This document shows, in pieces, positions 33,398-42,445 of a DNA stretch of 64,000 nt (position 1 is its first letter; every line of letters starts with the position of its first letter). The stretch covers positions 29,805 to 93,804 of the forward strand of contig NZ_JAHKPU010000002.1 of the NCBI RefSeq assembly GCF_018860505.1. Reading direction: 5' to 3'. The stretch comes from Pacificibacter marinus. Lineage in GTDB: Bacteria; Pseudomonadota; Alphaproteobacteria; Rhodobacterales; Rhodobacteraceae. The notes under the pieces were generated by a model that saw only the letters and a program-made list of their open reading frames with translations, had not been told where the DNA came from and ran no database searches. Both the position numbers and the translations under genes were made by a program.

Positions 33398-33902
33398 TTG
33401 TGGCCTCCTTGATCAAAGTGATGCGGGTAAGGCTTCGCGCCCCCTTCCGCCGATGGGCTGCGCCTCGGCCACCTGATCTGACCGAATACGCATGTATTCG
33501 GCGGAACAGAGTGGGAGAGGGCAAAGCCCGACCCACGGCCCTGAACGGGGCTGTCAATCGGCCACATTTGCGAAGAAAATGTCTGCGCCAAAATCAGACA
33601 CCAATTTGCCGCGCGAGGAATGGCTCGCGCGCGAGACAGGGGAAATTGGTGGCTGATTTTGGGGATGGACTAAGGTTGACCGCCCCGGTCAGGGATGTTG
33701 GGCGGACCAAATAAAAGGAATGATGCCTGGATCGGGGTGAGCGGGCCAACGGCCCGTTGAGCCCCGGTCTAGTCGATTGAAATCATAGTCCGCGCGCCAA
33801 TGCGCGGTTCCTTAGATCGGAGATCCCGCATAATACTGACGCCAAACCAGACTATAATAGCGGCGACTAAACAAGCGTTACCTTGACGCAAACCACAGAA
33901 AG
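33398..33902. other. Hairpin-rich intergenic region upstream of ardC
   Basis: About 500 bp with no gene but several strong inverted repeats: CCGAATAC-GCAT-GTATTCGG at 33482-33501, the long nested hairpin at 33588-33662, and CGGGCC-AAC-GGCCCG at 33742-33756 inside a further weak outer stem. It also contains the ends of two facing leftward operons (the PLD gene stops at 33903). Such structure suggests a DNA-level role in addition to the ardC promoter. Confidence 0.6.
33588..33662. repeat. Large nested inverted repeat, possible ssDNA promoter
   Basis: Twenty-base arms at 33588-33607 and 33643-33662 pair with a single mismatch. The 35-base loop holds a second perfect hairpin (CGCGCGAG, six bases, CTCGCGCG; 33610-33631). 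On single-stranded DNA this would fold into a long duplex, as in Frpo/ssi-type promoters in plasmid leading regions. It sits about 190 bp upstream of ardC. Confidence 0.6.
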
Positions 33903-34739
33903 CTAGTCGCGAAGAAAAACCACCGAAGATATGTTTGGCTTCTCAACGAACACCCCATCGGGCTGAAACGCGACAACAAGATCGAGCAGATTTCTCAAAA
34001 GCTCTTTGATGTTGCGCCTGTAGGGCGCAGGATCATCATATACGTCTGTGTGAAGTTTTTGCGAAAGCCAACCAAATGAAGCCGACCCACCATTCTCCTC
34101 AACAGAACGCATGAGCCATAAATATGCAGGACTTACTTTCAACTTTTCGATGTCGTTCCACCTAAAACTGTCTGCGGTTGTGTTTTGAGGGAAGTCGGAA
34201 CAGTATAAATCCCTTTCTTCAACAAAGATCGATTCAGGCCAGCTAGAAAGAGTGTTGTTAGAATCAGCATCTAGCTGTTCGATGAATTCCTGCATTGCAA
34301 TCAGTCGAGCATGATTGATCTCTGTTCCTTGGGCCCACAGATTTTCGGCTATCTCTTCATCGCGAGCTGTAGGCTTACCTTCCGTGCTAAGTTCATCATT
34401 ACAATACCCAACTAGAGCCAAACCTTTGCCAGTGAGGTTGGCACTCCCCACAAACAGCTTCTCATCAAAAAAATACAACTTTACGTGCAGCGCAGATGAC
34501 AACCTAACTTCAAAACCGGCATCAAGAGCAATTTTCAACGCTGCGAGCGAACAAGCACCCGTCACCACGTCTCTGAGATCACATCGCACTAGCAAGCGAT
34601 CGGAGCTGAACTCATGACGATGTCCAAGTACAAAATCAATACCGGGTTGAGATACGAAGGCACTGTAAATCCAGCACCTTCGTGAACTCGAAAACTGTAG
34701 CTTGAGCCTACTTTTCAGTTCTGCAGTCGGGAGAAGCAT
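33903..34739 (-). CDS. PLD-family nuclease, last gene of the ssp operon
   Basis: A 278-residue protein with one phospholipase D motif: HVKLYFFDEKLFVGSANLTGKGL around residues 84-106 (H-x-K, then G-S-x-N). One motif per chain is usual for PLD-type nucleases that act as dimers. The C-terminal 130 residues are helical and unassigned. The start codon lies one base after the stop of the GHKL gene, so it belongs to the six-gene operon sspB-C-D-helicase-GHKL-PLD. In the proposed SspFGH-like restriction module it would be the DNA-cutting part. Which letter it corresponds to is not certain. Confidence 0.75.
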   Translation of the reverse strand: MLLPTAELKSRLKLQFSSSRRCWIYSAFVSQPGIDFVLGHRHEFSSDRLLVRCDLRDVVTGACSLAALKIALDAGFEVRLSSALHVKLYFFDEKLFVGSANLTGKGLALVGYCNDELSTEGKPTARDEEIAENLWAQGTEINHARLIAMQEFIEQLDADSNNTLSSWPESIFVEERDLYCSDFPQNTTADSFRWNDIEKLKVSPAYLWLMRSVEENGGSASFGWLSQKLHTDVYDDPAPYRRNIKELLRNLLDLVVAFQPDGVFVEKPNISSVVFLRD

Positions 34740-34740
34740 A

Positions 34741-36504
34741 CTATGAGTTGTTTAACTGCGTCAAAAGCTTCTTAATCCAGCCCCCCCACTTTTCTCTGAA
34801 TTCTTCAAGAATTTCTTGTGATTTATCATCCCAGAGCTCGTCTTCAGCCCGGGCAGCGGCTATTAAAAATAAGTTCATAGCTAGCGCCTCCTGCGTATCC
34901 GTGCCCTTGCAAATCTTATCGTATAACTCTGCTTGGAATGGATGCTGAGCATTCAGCGCAATTGTCATTATCTCACCTGGACGTTCAATTGTGTAGAATT
35001 GATTTCCAGGCCAAGCCTTCTCAATAATTGTCACACCGGTAAGTTTGATCTCCTCAACAATCCTATTTAATTCATCGTCTGACAGGTCATTCCCATGCTC
35101 TTGGATCAGCATATCTTTTAGTTTTGCGTCCTGTTCTTCATCAGGAACGGTGTCTTTCTCGACTTTTGTCTTTGTCTTTGTTGGATCGTTTTTAAAGTTC
35201 TGGCCTGCTAGTTCCGCACTCTGGGTTGCCGGATCAGTTTTACGGCCCACGACAGTACTTCCCTTCTCAGGCTTAAGGCCAGAAATGCGGGCCATCATCC
35301 CTTTGCGAGCATTTTTGAAGTTTTTCCCTAACTCGCCTCTAAGAGCGATTTTGTGATCAAAATCCTCATCGTCTTCGTTCAACCCCTCGTGAAGTTGCTC
35401 TACTTCTTCTCTCTCTATGTAATCAATATCGCGGACGGCCTGCTTATTGTTGGTTACGCCAAACAGCTCATCGAGCTCTGGCTCGAAACGAATTTCACAT
35501 CCCCAATAACGTTCAGGTAATTCTTGGGGGTTAAAGTACCCAAAAGAGCCGAAGTCTATCTCCCTTCCTGCTCGAACGAAAGAAATTCCGGTATTAGTCT
35601 TGTAATGATCCACGACAGACGCTGTGTCAGAATTCCTTGTCCACCTAGCGATTTCAGGCCGGATAATCGAATACCTTACCTCAACCACTGATTTCTTGCC
35701 TTTGTTTCCGTACTTGACAGGAATTTTTTGCACTTCTCCGTAAGCTTCGTTGGTAGCTTCATTTTCAAAACCTGGAAGATTGTGCGGCGTCATCAAGTAT
35801 AGGGGGTCATTTGGTAGCAATTTCACGATTTCAACTTTATCAGCGTCCGGCTTTACTATCAGAATTCGGATATCTCTTTTGCGCCCATAAGTATTATCGT
35901 CGTCGAGAAAATGACGGTATATCCGGCAGAAACTTGCCTCCATGCGCTTAACTAGTGTATTTGTTCTCCTAAGGTCTAGCCTATCACAATCTTCCCATAC
36001 AATCAGAGAGCCTTGTTCCTTTACAGGGACGTCAAGGTGCCGCAGTATCTCGCCGGGAATTTCACATTCCTTTACATCATTGGTCATTTGTTGGCCCGAC
36101 TTTTTGACTTCGTCTATGTCGAGATGAGTGGTAAAACATTTGCCTTTTTGCCACGAATAGGCTGTCACTCGCTTGCACTGACTGATTGAGGCGAGCGGAA
36201 GTCCAACACCAAAGCGACCTATACCGGAGCGCGTATTTAGTCTCGTGCCTTGCGCGAACGCCAAGCAGATCTCCAAAACGTCTGGGGCCATACCATGGCC
36301 ATCGTCATAGACCGCCAATGAGCCTACATTGGCAACGGTTCTCTGCACACTGACGTTTTCTTCGATGGCAAGAATTCGAATGTTGTCAGCTTCCGCCTGA
36401 ATCGAGTTGTCAACGAGTTCCGCCAAAGCCATCGAAGTATCGCGATAACCTGCATCTCGGAACGACTCAATTGCTGTGGATGCAGGAAAAAGGTACGTTG
36501 TCAT
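34741..36504 (-). CDS. MORC/MutL-like GHKL ATPase of the phosphorothioation locus
   Basis: A 587-residue protein. The N-terminal GHKL ATPase motifs are complete: N-box AELVDNSIQA (28-37), DDGHGM (67-72) and GIGRFGVGLPLAS (94-106). This version resembles bacterial MORC/MutL ATPases reported beside restriction-type helicases and nucleases. The S5-like domain follows; a charged, disordered linker lies near 400-440, and the rest is helical. It overlaps the helicase gene by four bases (ATGA) and is followed by the PLD gene after one base. Probable role: an ATP-driven clamp or sensor of unmodified DNA in an SspFGH-like module. Confidence 0.75.
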   Translation of the reverse strand: MTTYLFPASTAIESFRDAGYRDTSMALAELVDNSIQAEADNIRILAIEENVSVQRTVANVGSLAVYDDGHGMAPDVLEICLAFAQGTRLNTRSGIGRFGVGLPLASISQCKRVTAYSWQKGKCFTTHLDIDEVKKSGQQMTNDVKECEIPGEILRHLDVPVKEQGSLIVWEDCDRLDLRRTNTLVKRMEASFCRIYRHFLDDDNTYGRKRDIRILIVKPDADKVEIVKLLPNDPLYLMTPHNLPGFENEATNEAYGEVQKIPVKYGNKGKKSVVEVRYSIIRPEIARWTRNSDTASVVDHYKTNTGISFVRAGREIDFGSFGYFNPQELPERYWGCEIRFEPELDELFGVTNNKQAVRDIDYIEREEVEQLHEGLNEDDEDFDHKIALRGELGKNFKNARKGMMARISGLKPEKGSTVVGRKTDPATQSAELAGQNFKNDPTKTKTKVEKDTVPDEEQDAKLKDMLIQEHGNDLSDDELNRIVEEIKLTGVTIIEKAWPGNQFYTIERPGEIMTIALNAQHPFQAELYDKICKGTDTQEALAMNLFLIAAARAEDELWDDKSQEILEEFREKWGGWIKKLLTQLNNS

Positions 36505-38309
36505 TGCTGTGTACTCCAGACATTATTAAAGTAGTTGTAGGCCATGTTTTCGGACGGCATTCCGTTCAAGTTATCGACCACATCAATAACTCTCGCGCGT
36601 TCGTTCCCACCATTCTTTGGCCCCCTAATAGCCCTACCGATCATTTGGGAATAGAGAACGACAGATGCTGTCGGCCTAGTAATGAAAACGGTATCGGTAT
36701 TGGGGGCGTCAAATCCAGTTGTCAAAACACCATAGTTAATAAGTAGCTGCACTTTGCCATCTTTGTATTCAGCGATGTATCTTGCTCGATCTTTTGGATC
36801 AGTTTGTCCAGTAACCAAGCGGGCAGCTATGTTCCGTGCAACACATAAATCACTTAGCAATTCTGCATGGGCAATGGAGCAAGCGAACAAAATGACTTGC
36901 CGCTTGGCGTCTGACAACTCCATCATGCGATTGAAAATCAACAAGTTTCGCTCGTGTTGCCCTCCAAGACGTCTCAAGAAACTCTCTGGGAGTTCCATGA
37001 GCTCTGAAAGCTTGGCCACTTCACTCTCGCTTAGGTCAATTGAGACGTCTGTTTCAATTTTCTCGCGATCAAGACGAGCCAATACACCCATGTCTTGTAG
37101 GTAACCGATACCATCCTCCAGCTCCCTACCGCTATCGTCGCACAAACCGATTTTGGTATTGTTAAAAAAACCAGACAACTCTTTGTTTTCTTGACGGTTT
37201 TCGCTGCGACCTGGTGTTGCCGATAGACCAACCAATTTTGGTGGAATACTTGCCATAGATAGGGAATTAATGGCTATTTCATAGGTTGGCGCAATAGCTT
37301 TATGTGCCTCATCGATAACGATCATCTTGGTGGAGGCCCCTATTTCTCTTAGCAGGCTTAAATCTTTTGATGCAGACGTTAGAAGGGCGTGGATTGACTG
37401 AAAACTGGCCACCACGAATCCTCTCAGCGGCGCATCCGAAGGTCGTTCAAACCCACCCCAAATTCTAGTAACAGATGCTTGATGATCACCTTTGGTTGAC
37501 CAGCTTCTTTCAATTGCCTCAACTGCCTGTGTGCAAAGTTCTTCCGAGTGAGCGAGCCATACAATCAAAGCGGGGCCGGGAGGCTCAGCCCTCAACGCAT
37601 CAACCATCAACTCACAGGCCGTTCTAGTTTTTCCCGCGCCGGTTGGCATGTGCAATAATATTCGGGAGCTAGGGAGTTTCAGCGCAGCAATGGCTCTTGC
37701 TTTAACATTATACTGATACTCATGCAGCGGTGTCGAAACGGGAATAGAATTACTTGCCGGAGGGCTCACCTCTGCGACAGGCGGGAGGAATTCGGGGCCC
37801 AACTCAAGAGTCTCCACTAGGCGTTGAGCACTGCTGGAGCTGCTTGACCAAATTACTTTAGAGCTAGTCCCTAAGATGTGCTTTCGGTCGAAGTCATCAA
37901 CATGGTTCAGCACCATTTTCCTTATCTGGGCGTTCCCAAGTATTGATGAGCCGTATCTTTGAAGAAGAATATCAATCAGTTTAGGTGCGGTAACACGGAC
38001 ACGGAACCACTTTTCCATGTTCTCGAGCGTTTCCATACCTACAAGCTCTGATAGCTTTGCTACACCGAACCTACTAAGCACAGATTTCAGCTTACCCGTT
38101 CCCAATTGTTTGATCCCCCGAGGTTTTTTTTCGTTCCTAATCGTGTTGGATTTCTGCATAAAAAGCCAGCCCTTGCTGCTTTCTTTTGGACACATTTTCA
38201 CTGTTTCCAAATCTGAACCGCACAATCCATCAGAAGCGTTATCTCCAATTTTTGGAAGCTGCTCATTTATGGCAGGCCAAACACACCTTTTGCTGGCCGT
38301 AAATGTCAT
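36501..38309 (-). CDS. DEAD/DEAH superfamily II helicase of the phosphorothioation locus
   Basis: A 602-residue helicase. Motifs: Q-like YQYNVKARAI (198-207), Walker A MPTGAGKT (221-228), DEAH (333-336), SAT (363-365), and motif VI MIGRAIRG in the C-terminal RecA-like domain; TGFDAPNTD is motif V. Residues 60-150 form a helical N-terminal domain with helix-hairpin-like repeats (KLKSVLSRFGVAKLSELVGM). The start at 38309 would overlap sspD by 47 bases; a later start within the first 51 residues is possible. Directly followed by the GHKL ATPase gene, it is likely the motor of an SspFGH-like restriction module. Confidence 0.8.
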   Translation of the reverse strand: MTFTASKRCVWPAINEQLPKIGDNASDGLCGSDLETVKMCPKESSKGWLFMQKSNTIRNEKKPRGIKQLGTGKLKSVLSRFGVAKLSELVGMETLENMEKWFRVRVTAPKLIDILLQRYGSSILGNAQIRKMVLNHVDDFDRKHILGTSSKVIWSSSSSSAQRLVETLELGPEFLPPVAEVSPPASNSIPVSTPLHEYQYNVKARAIAALKLPSSRILLHMPTGAGKTRTACELMVDALRAEPPGPALIVWLAHSEELCTQAVEAIERSWSTKGDHQASVTRIWGGFERPSDAPLRGFVVASFQSIHALLTSASKDLSLLREIGASTKMIVIDEAHKAIAPTYEIAINSLSMASIPPKLVGLSATPGRSENRQENKELSGFFNNTKIGLCDDSGRELEDGIGYLQDMGVLARLDREKIETDVSIDLSESEVAKLSELMELPESFLRRLGGQHERNLLIFNRMMELSDAKRQVILFACSIAHAELLSDLCVARNIAARLVTGQTDPKDRARYIAEYKDGKVQLLINYGVLTTGFDAPNTDTVFITRPTASVVLYSQMIGRAIRGPKNGGNERARVIDVVDNLNGMPSENMAYNYFNNVWSTQQ

Positions 38310-39102
38310 CTAGATCAACTGCGCCTTTTTCCGGCCGTAGAGGATCAACCTTCCTCTTCGCCCTAGCTCTTTCGACGCGCTTTTCATGATCTGCGCGGAT
38401 TTGAGCAATGCGTTCAGGCTTTTCCAGTTCAAGCAGTGTCTCCCCTTCGCTCCATGAAAACGGCGACCCATGGTCGAGAGAGGTTTTCTCCATTTGCTTA
38501 GCCCTCTCGAAGGCTTCAGGGTGACGTTCCTTGAGTCCAACCCACTCAATTTTTTGCTGAAAGAAACAAAACGTGCAGCCACTCCTGGAACGCCAGTCAT
38601 AGTAAGCTGGAAGGCCAAGTCCCGAGTTCTCAAGAATTTCAAAAACGCCTGCCTTGTCGATCCCATCATCTTTGAATGGCAGCTTGGTTATCAAATTTCC
38701 ATTTTTCGAGTTCAAACCCTGGCGAAAATCTTCGTCAGCCCGGATCGCCACATAACTATAGACTGTATACCCCTGCTCGGTAAATTCTGATTTCACCCAC
38801 TTCTCAAAGGGCTTGATCTTTAGGTCTTTCGTACACCAACGCGTCTGGGCTGACGGGAGGAATTGATTATATTGGGCAAGGTAGAACTTAAAATCTCGCC
38901 CAGGGTCCAAGTACCGGATCTTCTTGCCAAGGAAACCCTCAAGCATTGCAAGATACTCATACACCTCGTCTAGCTCTTCACCCGTGTCAGTAAAGAAATA
39001 CTCGATATCGAGTTCTGGGTGAGCCTGGCTCATGTAGATCGCGAGGGCTGAACTATCTTTGCCCCCTGACAAGCCCAATACATGTTTAGTTTTGTCAGCC
39101 AT
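38263..39102 (-). CDS. sspD: SspD/DndC-like ATP pyrophosphatase (PAPS-reductase family)
   Basis: A 279-residue enzyme of the PAPS reductase/ATP pyrophosphatase class. The PP-loop SGGKDSS is at 12-18. Cysteines at 90 (RWCTKDLKI), 176 and 179 (SGCTFCFFQQ), and a C-terminal CLACHK (274-279) are arranged to bind an iron-sulphur cluster, as in DndC and SspD. The family activates the DNA backbone with ATP so that sulphur can be inserted. It overlaps sspC by eight bases. Together with the divergent cysteine desulphurase gene and DUF4007 gene it defines an Ssp-type phosphorothioation system. Confidence 0.9.
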   Translation of the reverse strand: MADKTKHVLGLSGGKDSSALAIYMSQAHPELDIEYFFTDTGEELDEVYEYLAMLEGFLGKKIRYLDPGRDFKFYLAQYNQFLPSAQTRWCTKDLKIKPFEKWVKSEFTEQGYTVYSYVAIRADEDFRQGLNSKNGNLITKLPFKDDGIDKAGVFEILENSGLGLPAYYDWRSRSGCTFCFFQQKIEWVGLKERHPEAFERAKQMEKTSLDHGSPFSWSEGETLLELEKPERIAQIRADHEKRVERARAKRKVDPLRPEKGAVDLDDIYGQQKVCLACHK

Positions 39103-42100
39103 CTAATTCCTCACTCGCGTTTGATTGTTTGATCCTCGCGGCCCCAACTTTGGCCAAAGCAGCAAGGATTACGTTTCTACCAGTGCCTTCTGCAGCTTGC
39201 TGCAACACTTCTTCAATCTTTCTACTGAGTTTGTTCACCTGCGCATTGTCGGAATCCAAAATGTCAAATTCCTCCATCACAGGGGTTGGCCGATCATCAA
39301 CGCTGACAATCAATGCCATTGCGGACCGCTTATCTTTTCGCCCAGCGACACGAGCGACAGATTCGTGTTGGTTGAACTGCTGCGCAAGCAAGGTGAGTTC
39401 CACATTTGCTCGGTCAATGTCGCTATCGATCCAAGCTTTGACGGGTTTGTTGATACCAAGCCCTGCGAGTGCTTCTATCGATTGCAGGTCATCTCCGAAG
39501 CTTGTGAGCTGGGTGATGAAAGATCGAAGCCGCAAGTCACCTGCAACATCTCGGATATTCTTCGCGCGCTCGTTCAGCTCTCGGTACGCTTTCGCAGTGC
39601 GTCCATGAACTTGCAGCTCATCCAGAATGTGTTCGCGCATTCTGGTGAGCATCGCAGGATATGCCGCGCGGATTTCAATTAGCCCTTCTTTGATGTTTTG
39701 AGCGATCTCAGAGATCCCTTGATCTGTTAGAATATCGATGTCCTTTCCGTAGAGGCCAGGAATGTCATCAAAGGCGAACTTTTGTGGATCATTGGAACGC
39801 TTGAAGAGCGCTCTTACTTTTTTTGCATGCTCAGGCAGACGCGCGGTTCGTTGAACCCAAGGGGCTGATGTTTCATATGCCGCAATGAGTGCGCGCCCAA
39901 CTTCCAGCGGACTTAACGTTGAGACTCGATCGTCAACAACTTCACCAACCGCGTTTGCCAACTCAGTGAGGAGTCTCTTCGTCGTTTGGTTCATTTCGAT
40001 CCAGCGCAGCTGGACCATTTGCGGCGCTCTCAGAACATAGTCCACATCAACATCCGAAATGGTCGATAGGAAAATACCTTCTCGGTAGTGTGACAGATTC
40101 CGACGCTCAGCGAGCATGAACAACACAGCAAGGAATGGCATCAAACCATCCTTCAGTCCAAAGGGAGGTGCCCGCCAGAGGTCGTAAACATCGGTGAGTT
40201 GCACATTGCGGTTGCCTCGCTTCTTCAAGAAATCTTTCGTTGCTTTCCAGATAGGTATCAGATTTGCGCTGTCATCACCTGATGGTGGTACAAACTTCCA
40301 TTCGTCGCCTTCTTCTGCGTACAGTCCGTTAGCTTCGACGAGCGAAACAAACAAAGCTCTTTCAGCAGGAAATTTCTCGAATCCAAGCCCCGGAGTGCCT
40401 TCTTTAAGGACGGCGGCATGCAGTAGCAACTTCAGCGCTGAATTGGCAGAAGCCGATGGCTTGGTTCGGTTTAGCAGTTCGTTGTTTAACTTTGGCGACA
40501 TTGAAAATCGACGGTCTGCCATCTCTGAGGCTAAAACTGTGAGGTTTCGGTGCGCGGAAATCCGGAGATCATCAATTCCGGTTTCCCATTCTGCGCTTGC
40601 GATCAATTGCCAGACTTCATGCTCAATCCTACCCCCAATCGCCTCGATACGATCGGTAAGCTCTCTGCGCGCGACTTTGTCTCGATGAATCTCGGGGTTC
40701 GATGCCAAGATATCCTTCAAGGCGGAGTGCTCTCGTGCAAGTGCCACAAGGTTCTTCGATTTTTCGGACCTCACAACCGCAAAGTCGCCCCCCCCCCCAT
40801 ACTCACCAAAATCTTCAACAATGCTTGACGTCGCATTGTCCAGTGAAATGATGAATGCGCCAAAGCATCCATTTGTAGGTGTAAAGCTAGTAACATAGTT
40901 CTCGACTTGGCTTTCGAGCAGTACCTTGAGTTCGCACCAGCGCAGAGCACCAGTTTCACGGTAGTGCCGCTTCGCGACGATATTGGGTGAAGATAAAGCG
41001 TTTGAGATTGAGCTGAGATCGAAGTCTAATCTTTCTCTCAATGCCTCATCCAACGCCACTTCAATGTCAAAGTCGCTCCCGTCAAAGAGAGAGTAAGTGC
41101 CCCTGAACTTTCGAAAAACAACAATCGACGCCGCCTCAAGTTCTGACAAGAGCCCCTCTACCGCAGCACTTGTTTGATTTATTGCCAGGCTAAGTGCGCC
41201 CAGCGTCGCACCTACTCCGGTCTGCTTTTGTGTCAGTTCCAAAATGGCTAGCGACTTTAGCAGCTGCACACCGATCTCACCGCCATCTTTCGCTTCCCAC
41301 CGCGCAATTGCATCCCTTGCATTTGCAAAGTGATGGCTGTCCAAAGACACGGCGATTGCAGCTTGCAGATTGAAATCTAGATAATCCCAAAAATCAGCCA
41401 ATCCGTAGCCCTTCGGATCTTCTTTGCTCGCCTTCTCAAGGTAGTCCTGAAAGCCGAACAGCTCGGAAGAGCCCAGGAAACTGAAGATGCTACGCTGGTT
41501 TTGCCCATAGCTCCGACGCGATGCAGGCCCTAGCACCAATGTTACAAGCGGGTTGAGTGGCCAAGCGCTAGTAAGCAACTCTTTCGAAACTACGGACGCG
41601 CCACGTCGAACATCGGCAAGTAGCTCCGTGGCTGCCTCTGCGTTCCGTCTAGCGCTATCCGGCTGCTCTGAAGCGATAATCGCCTTGCTCACCAATTCAA
41701 TCTGCTCATCGCCAGATACATTGACGGGAATGTCGATGAAGCGACCCTGGATCTTTCCCCACTCATCTTTGATGTCGCGTGCCAAGCGGCTCGCATATTC
41801 TTGGAAGGATTGATGAAGGATACCCACAACGATAAGGCGGCCACCGCTCCTCGACGCCGCTTCACCAAGCAGTTGGAAGAAATATGCATCTCCTGTTGAG
41901 GATGCCGCGTGCTCAAGTAGCTTCCCCATTTCATCCAAAAAGAGGACTAAACCTCCAGAATGTTCGCGGTCGTCAGCCGCCAAATACTGCAAGTATTCAA
42001 TGACTTTTTCTGGCGTATCAAACTTCCTTTGGCGTGCCGCAAGACCTGCATCCTTGATACCATCACCGATCAACTGGAAGGGCTCCATGCTGCGCCCAAC

Positions 42101-42445
42101 GACCGACACACATTTCCAGCCATCTCTCTTCGGAGGGAGTAACTTCCATAGTTCCTTTGCAAACTCCGGGTCAGCCTTGCTCGCAGCCGTCGCGCGTTCT
42201 TGCTTACTACCACTCAACAAAGCGGATAGAGCGAGTGCGAGGCTCGACTTCCCGCTTCCATACGGGCCAGTCCAAGTGAAGGCACCTTGCCCGCTCTCAA
42301 ATTGCTGATGTGAAAAGTTTTTGAGGATTTCCCGTACTGATGATGAAAAGACAAAACCCTCGAGGGCTTCATTGCGGTCATCTTGATCAATTCGAACAGA
42401 TCGCAGGAAGCGTCCATTCACCGAGACAATTTCGTTAAGCGGCAT
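39095..42445 (-). CDS. sspC: SspC-like P-loop ATPase of DNA phosphorothioation
   Basis: A 1,116-residue ATPase. Walker A GPYGSGKSS is at 60-68 and Walker B LVLFLDEMGKL near 167-176. The remaining 900 residues are mainly helical with no domain I can name; large ATPases of this kind accompany DUF4007 and PAPS-reductase genes in Ssp-type loci and resemble BREX/DNA-modification ATPases in overall build. A run of eleven G on the coding strand (40788-40798) encodes Gly-Gly-Gly-Gly near residues 550-553; loss of one G brings a stop a few codons later. The start overlaps sspB by eleven bases. Required for modification in known Ssp systems. Confidence 0.8.
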   Translation of the reverse strand: MPLNEIVSVNGRFLRSVRIDQDDRNEALEGFVFSSSVREILKNFSHQQFESGQGAFTWTGPYGSGKSSLALALSALLSGSKQERATAASKADPEFAKELWKLLPPKRDGWKCVSVVGRSMEPFQLIGDGIKDAGLAARQRKFDTPEKVIEYLQYLAADDREHSGGLVLFLDEMGKLLEHAASSTGDAYFFQLLGEAASRSGGRLIVVGILHQSFQEYASRLARDIKDEWGKIQGRFIDIPVNVSGDEQIELVSKAIIASEQPDSARRNAEAATELLADVRRGASVVSKELLTSAWPLNPLVTLVLGPASRRSYGQNQRSIFSFLGSSELFGFQDYLEKASKEDPKGYGLADFWDYLDFNLQAAIAVSLDSHHFANARDAIARWEAKDGGEIGVQLLKSLAILELTQKQTGVGATLGALSLAINQTSAAVEGLLSELEAASIVVFRKFRGTYSLFDGSDFDIEVALDEALRERLDFDLSSISNALSSPNIVAKRHYRETGALRWCELKVLLESQVENYVTSFTPTNGCFGAFIISLDNATSSIVEDFGEYGGGGDFAVVRSEKSKNLVALAREHSALKDILASNPEIHRDKVARRELTDRIEAIGGRIEHEVWQLIASAEWETGIDDLRISAHRNLTVLASEMADRRFSMSPKLNNELLNRTKPSASANSALKLLLHAAVLKEGTPGLGFEKFPAERALFVSLVEANGLYAEEGDEWKFVPPSGDDSANLIPIWKATKDFLKKRGNRNVQLTDVYDLWRAPPFGLKDGLMPFLAVLFMLAERRNLSHYREGIFLSTISDVDVDYVLRAPQMVQLRWIEMNQTTKRLLTELANAVGEVVDDRVSTLSPLEVGRALIAAYETSAPWVQRTARLPEHAKKVRALFKRSNDPQKFAFDDIPGLYGKDIDILTDQGISEIAQNIKEGLIEIRAAYPAMLTRMREHILDELQVHGRTAKAYRELNERAKNIRDVAGDLRLRSFITQLTSFGDDLQSIEALAGLGINKPVKAWIDSDIDRANVELTLLAQQFNQHESVARVAGRKDKRSAMALIVSVDDRPTPVMEEFDILDSDNAQVNKLSRKIEEVLQQAAEGTGRNVILAALAKVGAARIKQSNASEELDG
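40788..40798 (-). repeat. Homopolymer G11 tract inside sspC
   Basis: Eleven C on the plus strand are eleven G in the sspC reading frame. Loss of one base shifts to a frame reading A-T-L-R-L and then a stop at 40771, truncating the protein at about half length; gain of one base also breaks the frame. This makes a possible phase-variation switch. Confidence 0.7.

Noticed and set aside
33903..38309. DISARM as an explanation for the helicase plus PLD genes
   Set aside because: DISARM needs a DUF1998 protein and a methyltransferase with different partners. Here the genes are fused in one operon with sspB-C-D.
40771..40959. 62-residue frame overlapping the G11 tract of sspC
   Set aside because: It is the out-of-frame reading of sspC. 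It is useful only to show where a frameshifted product would stop.
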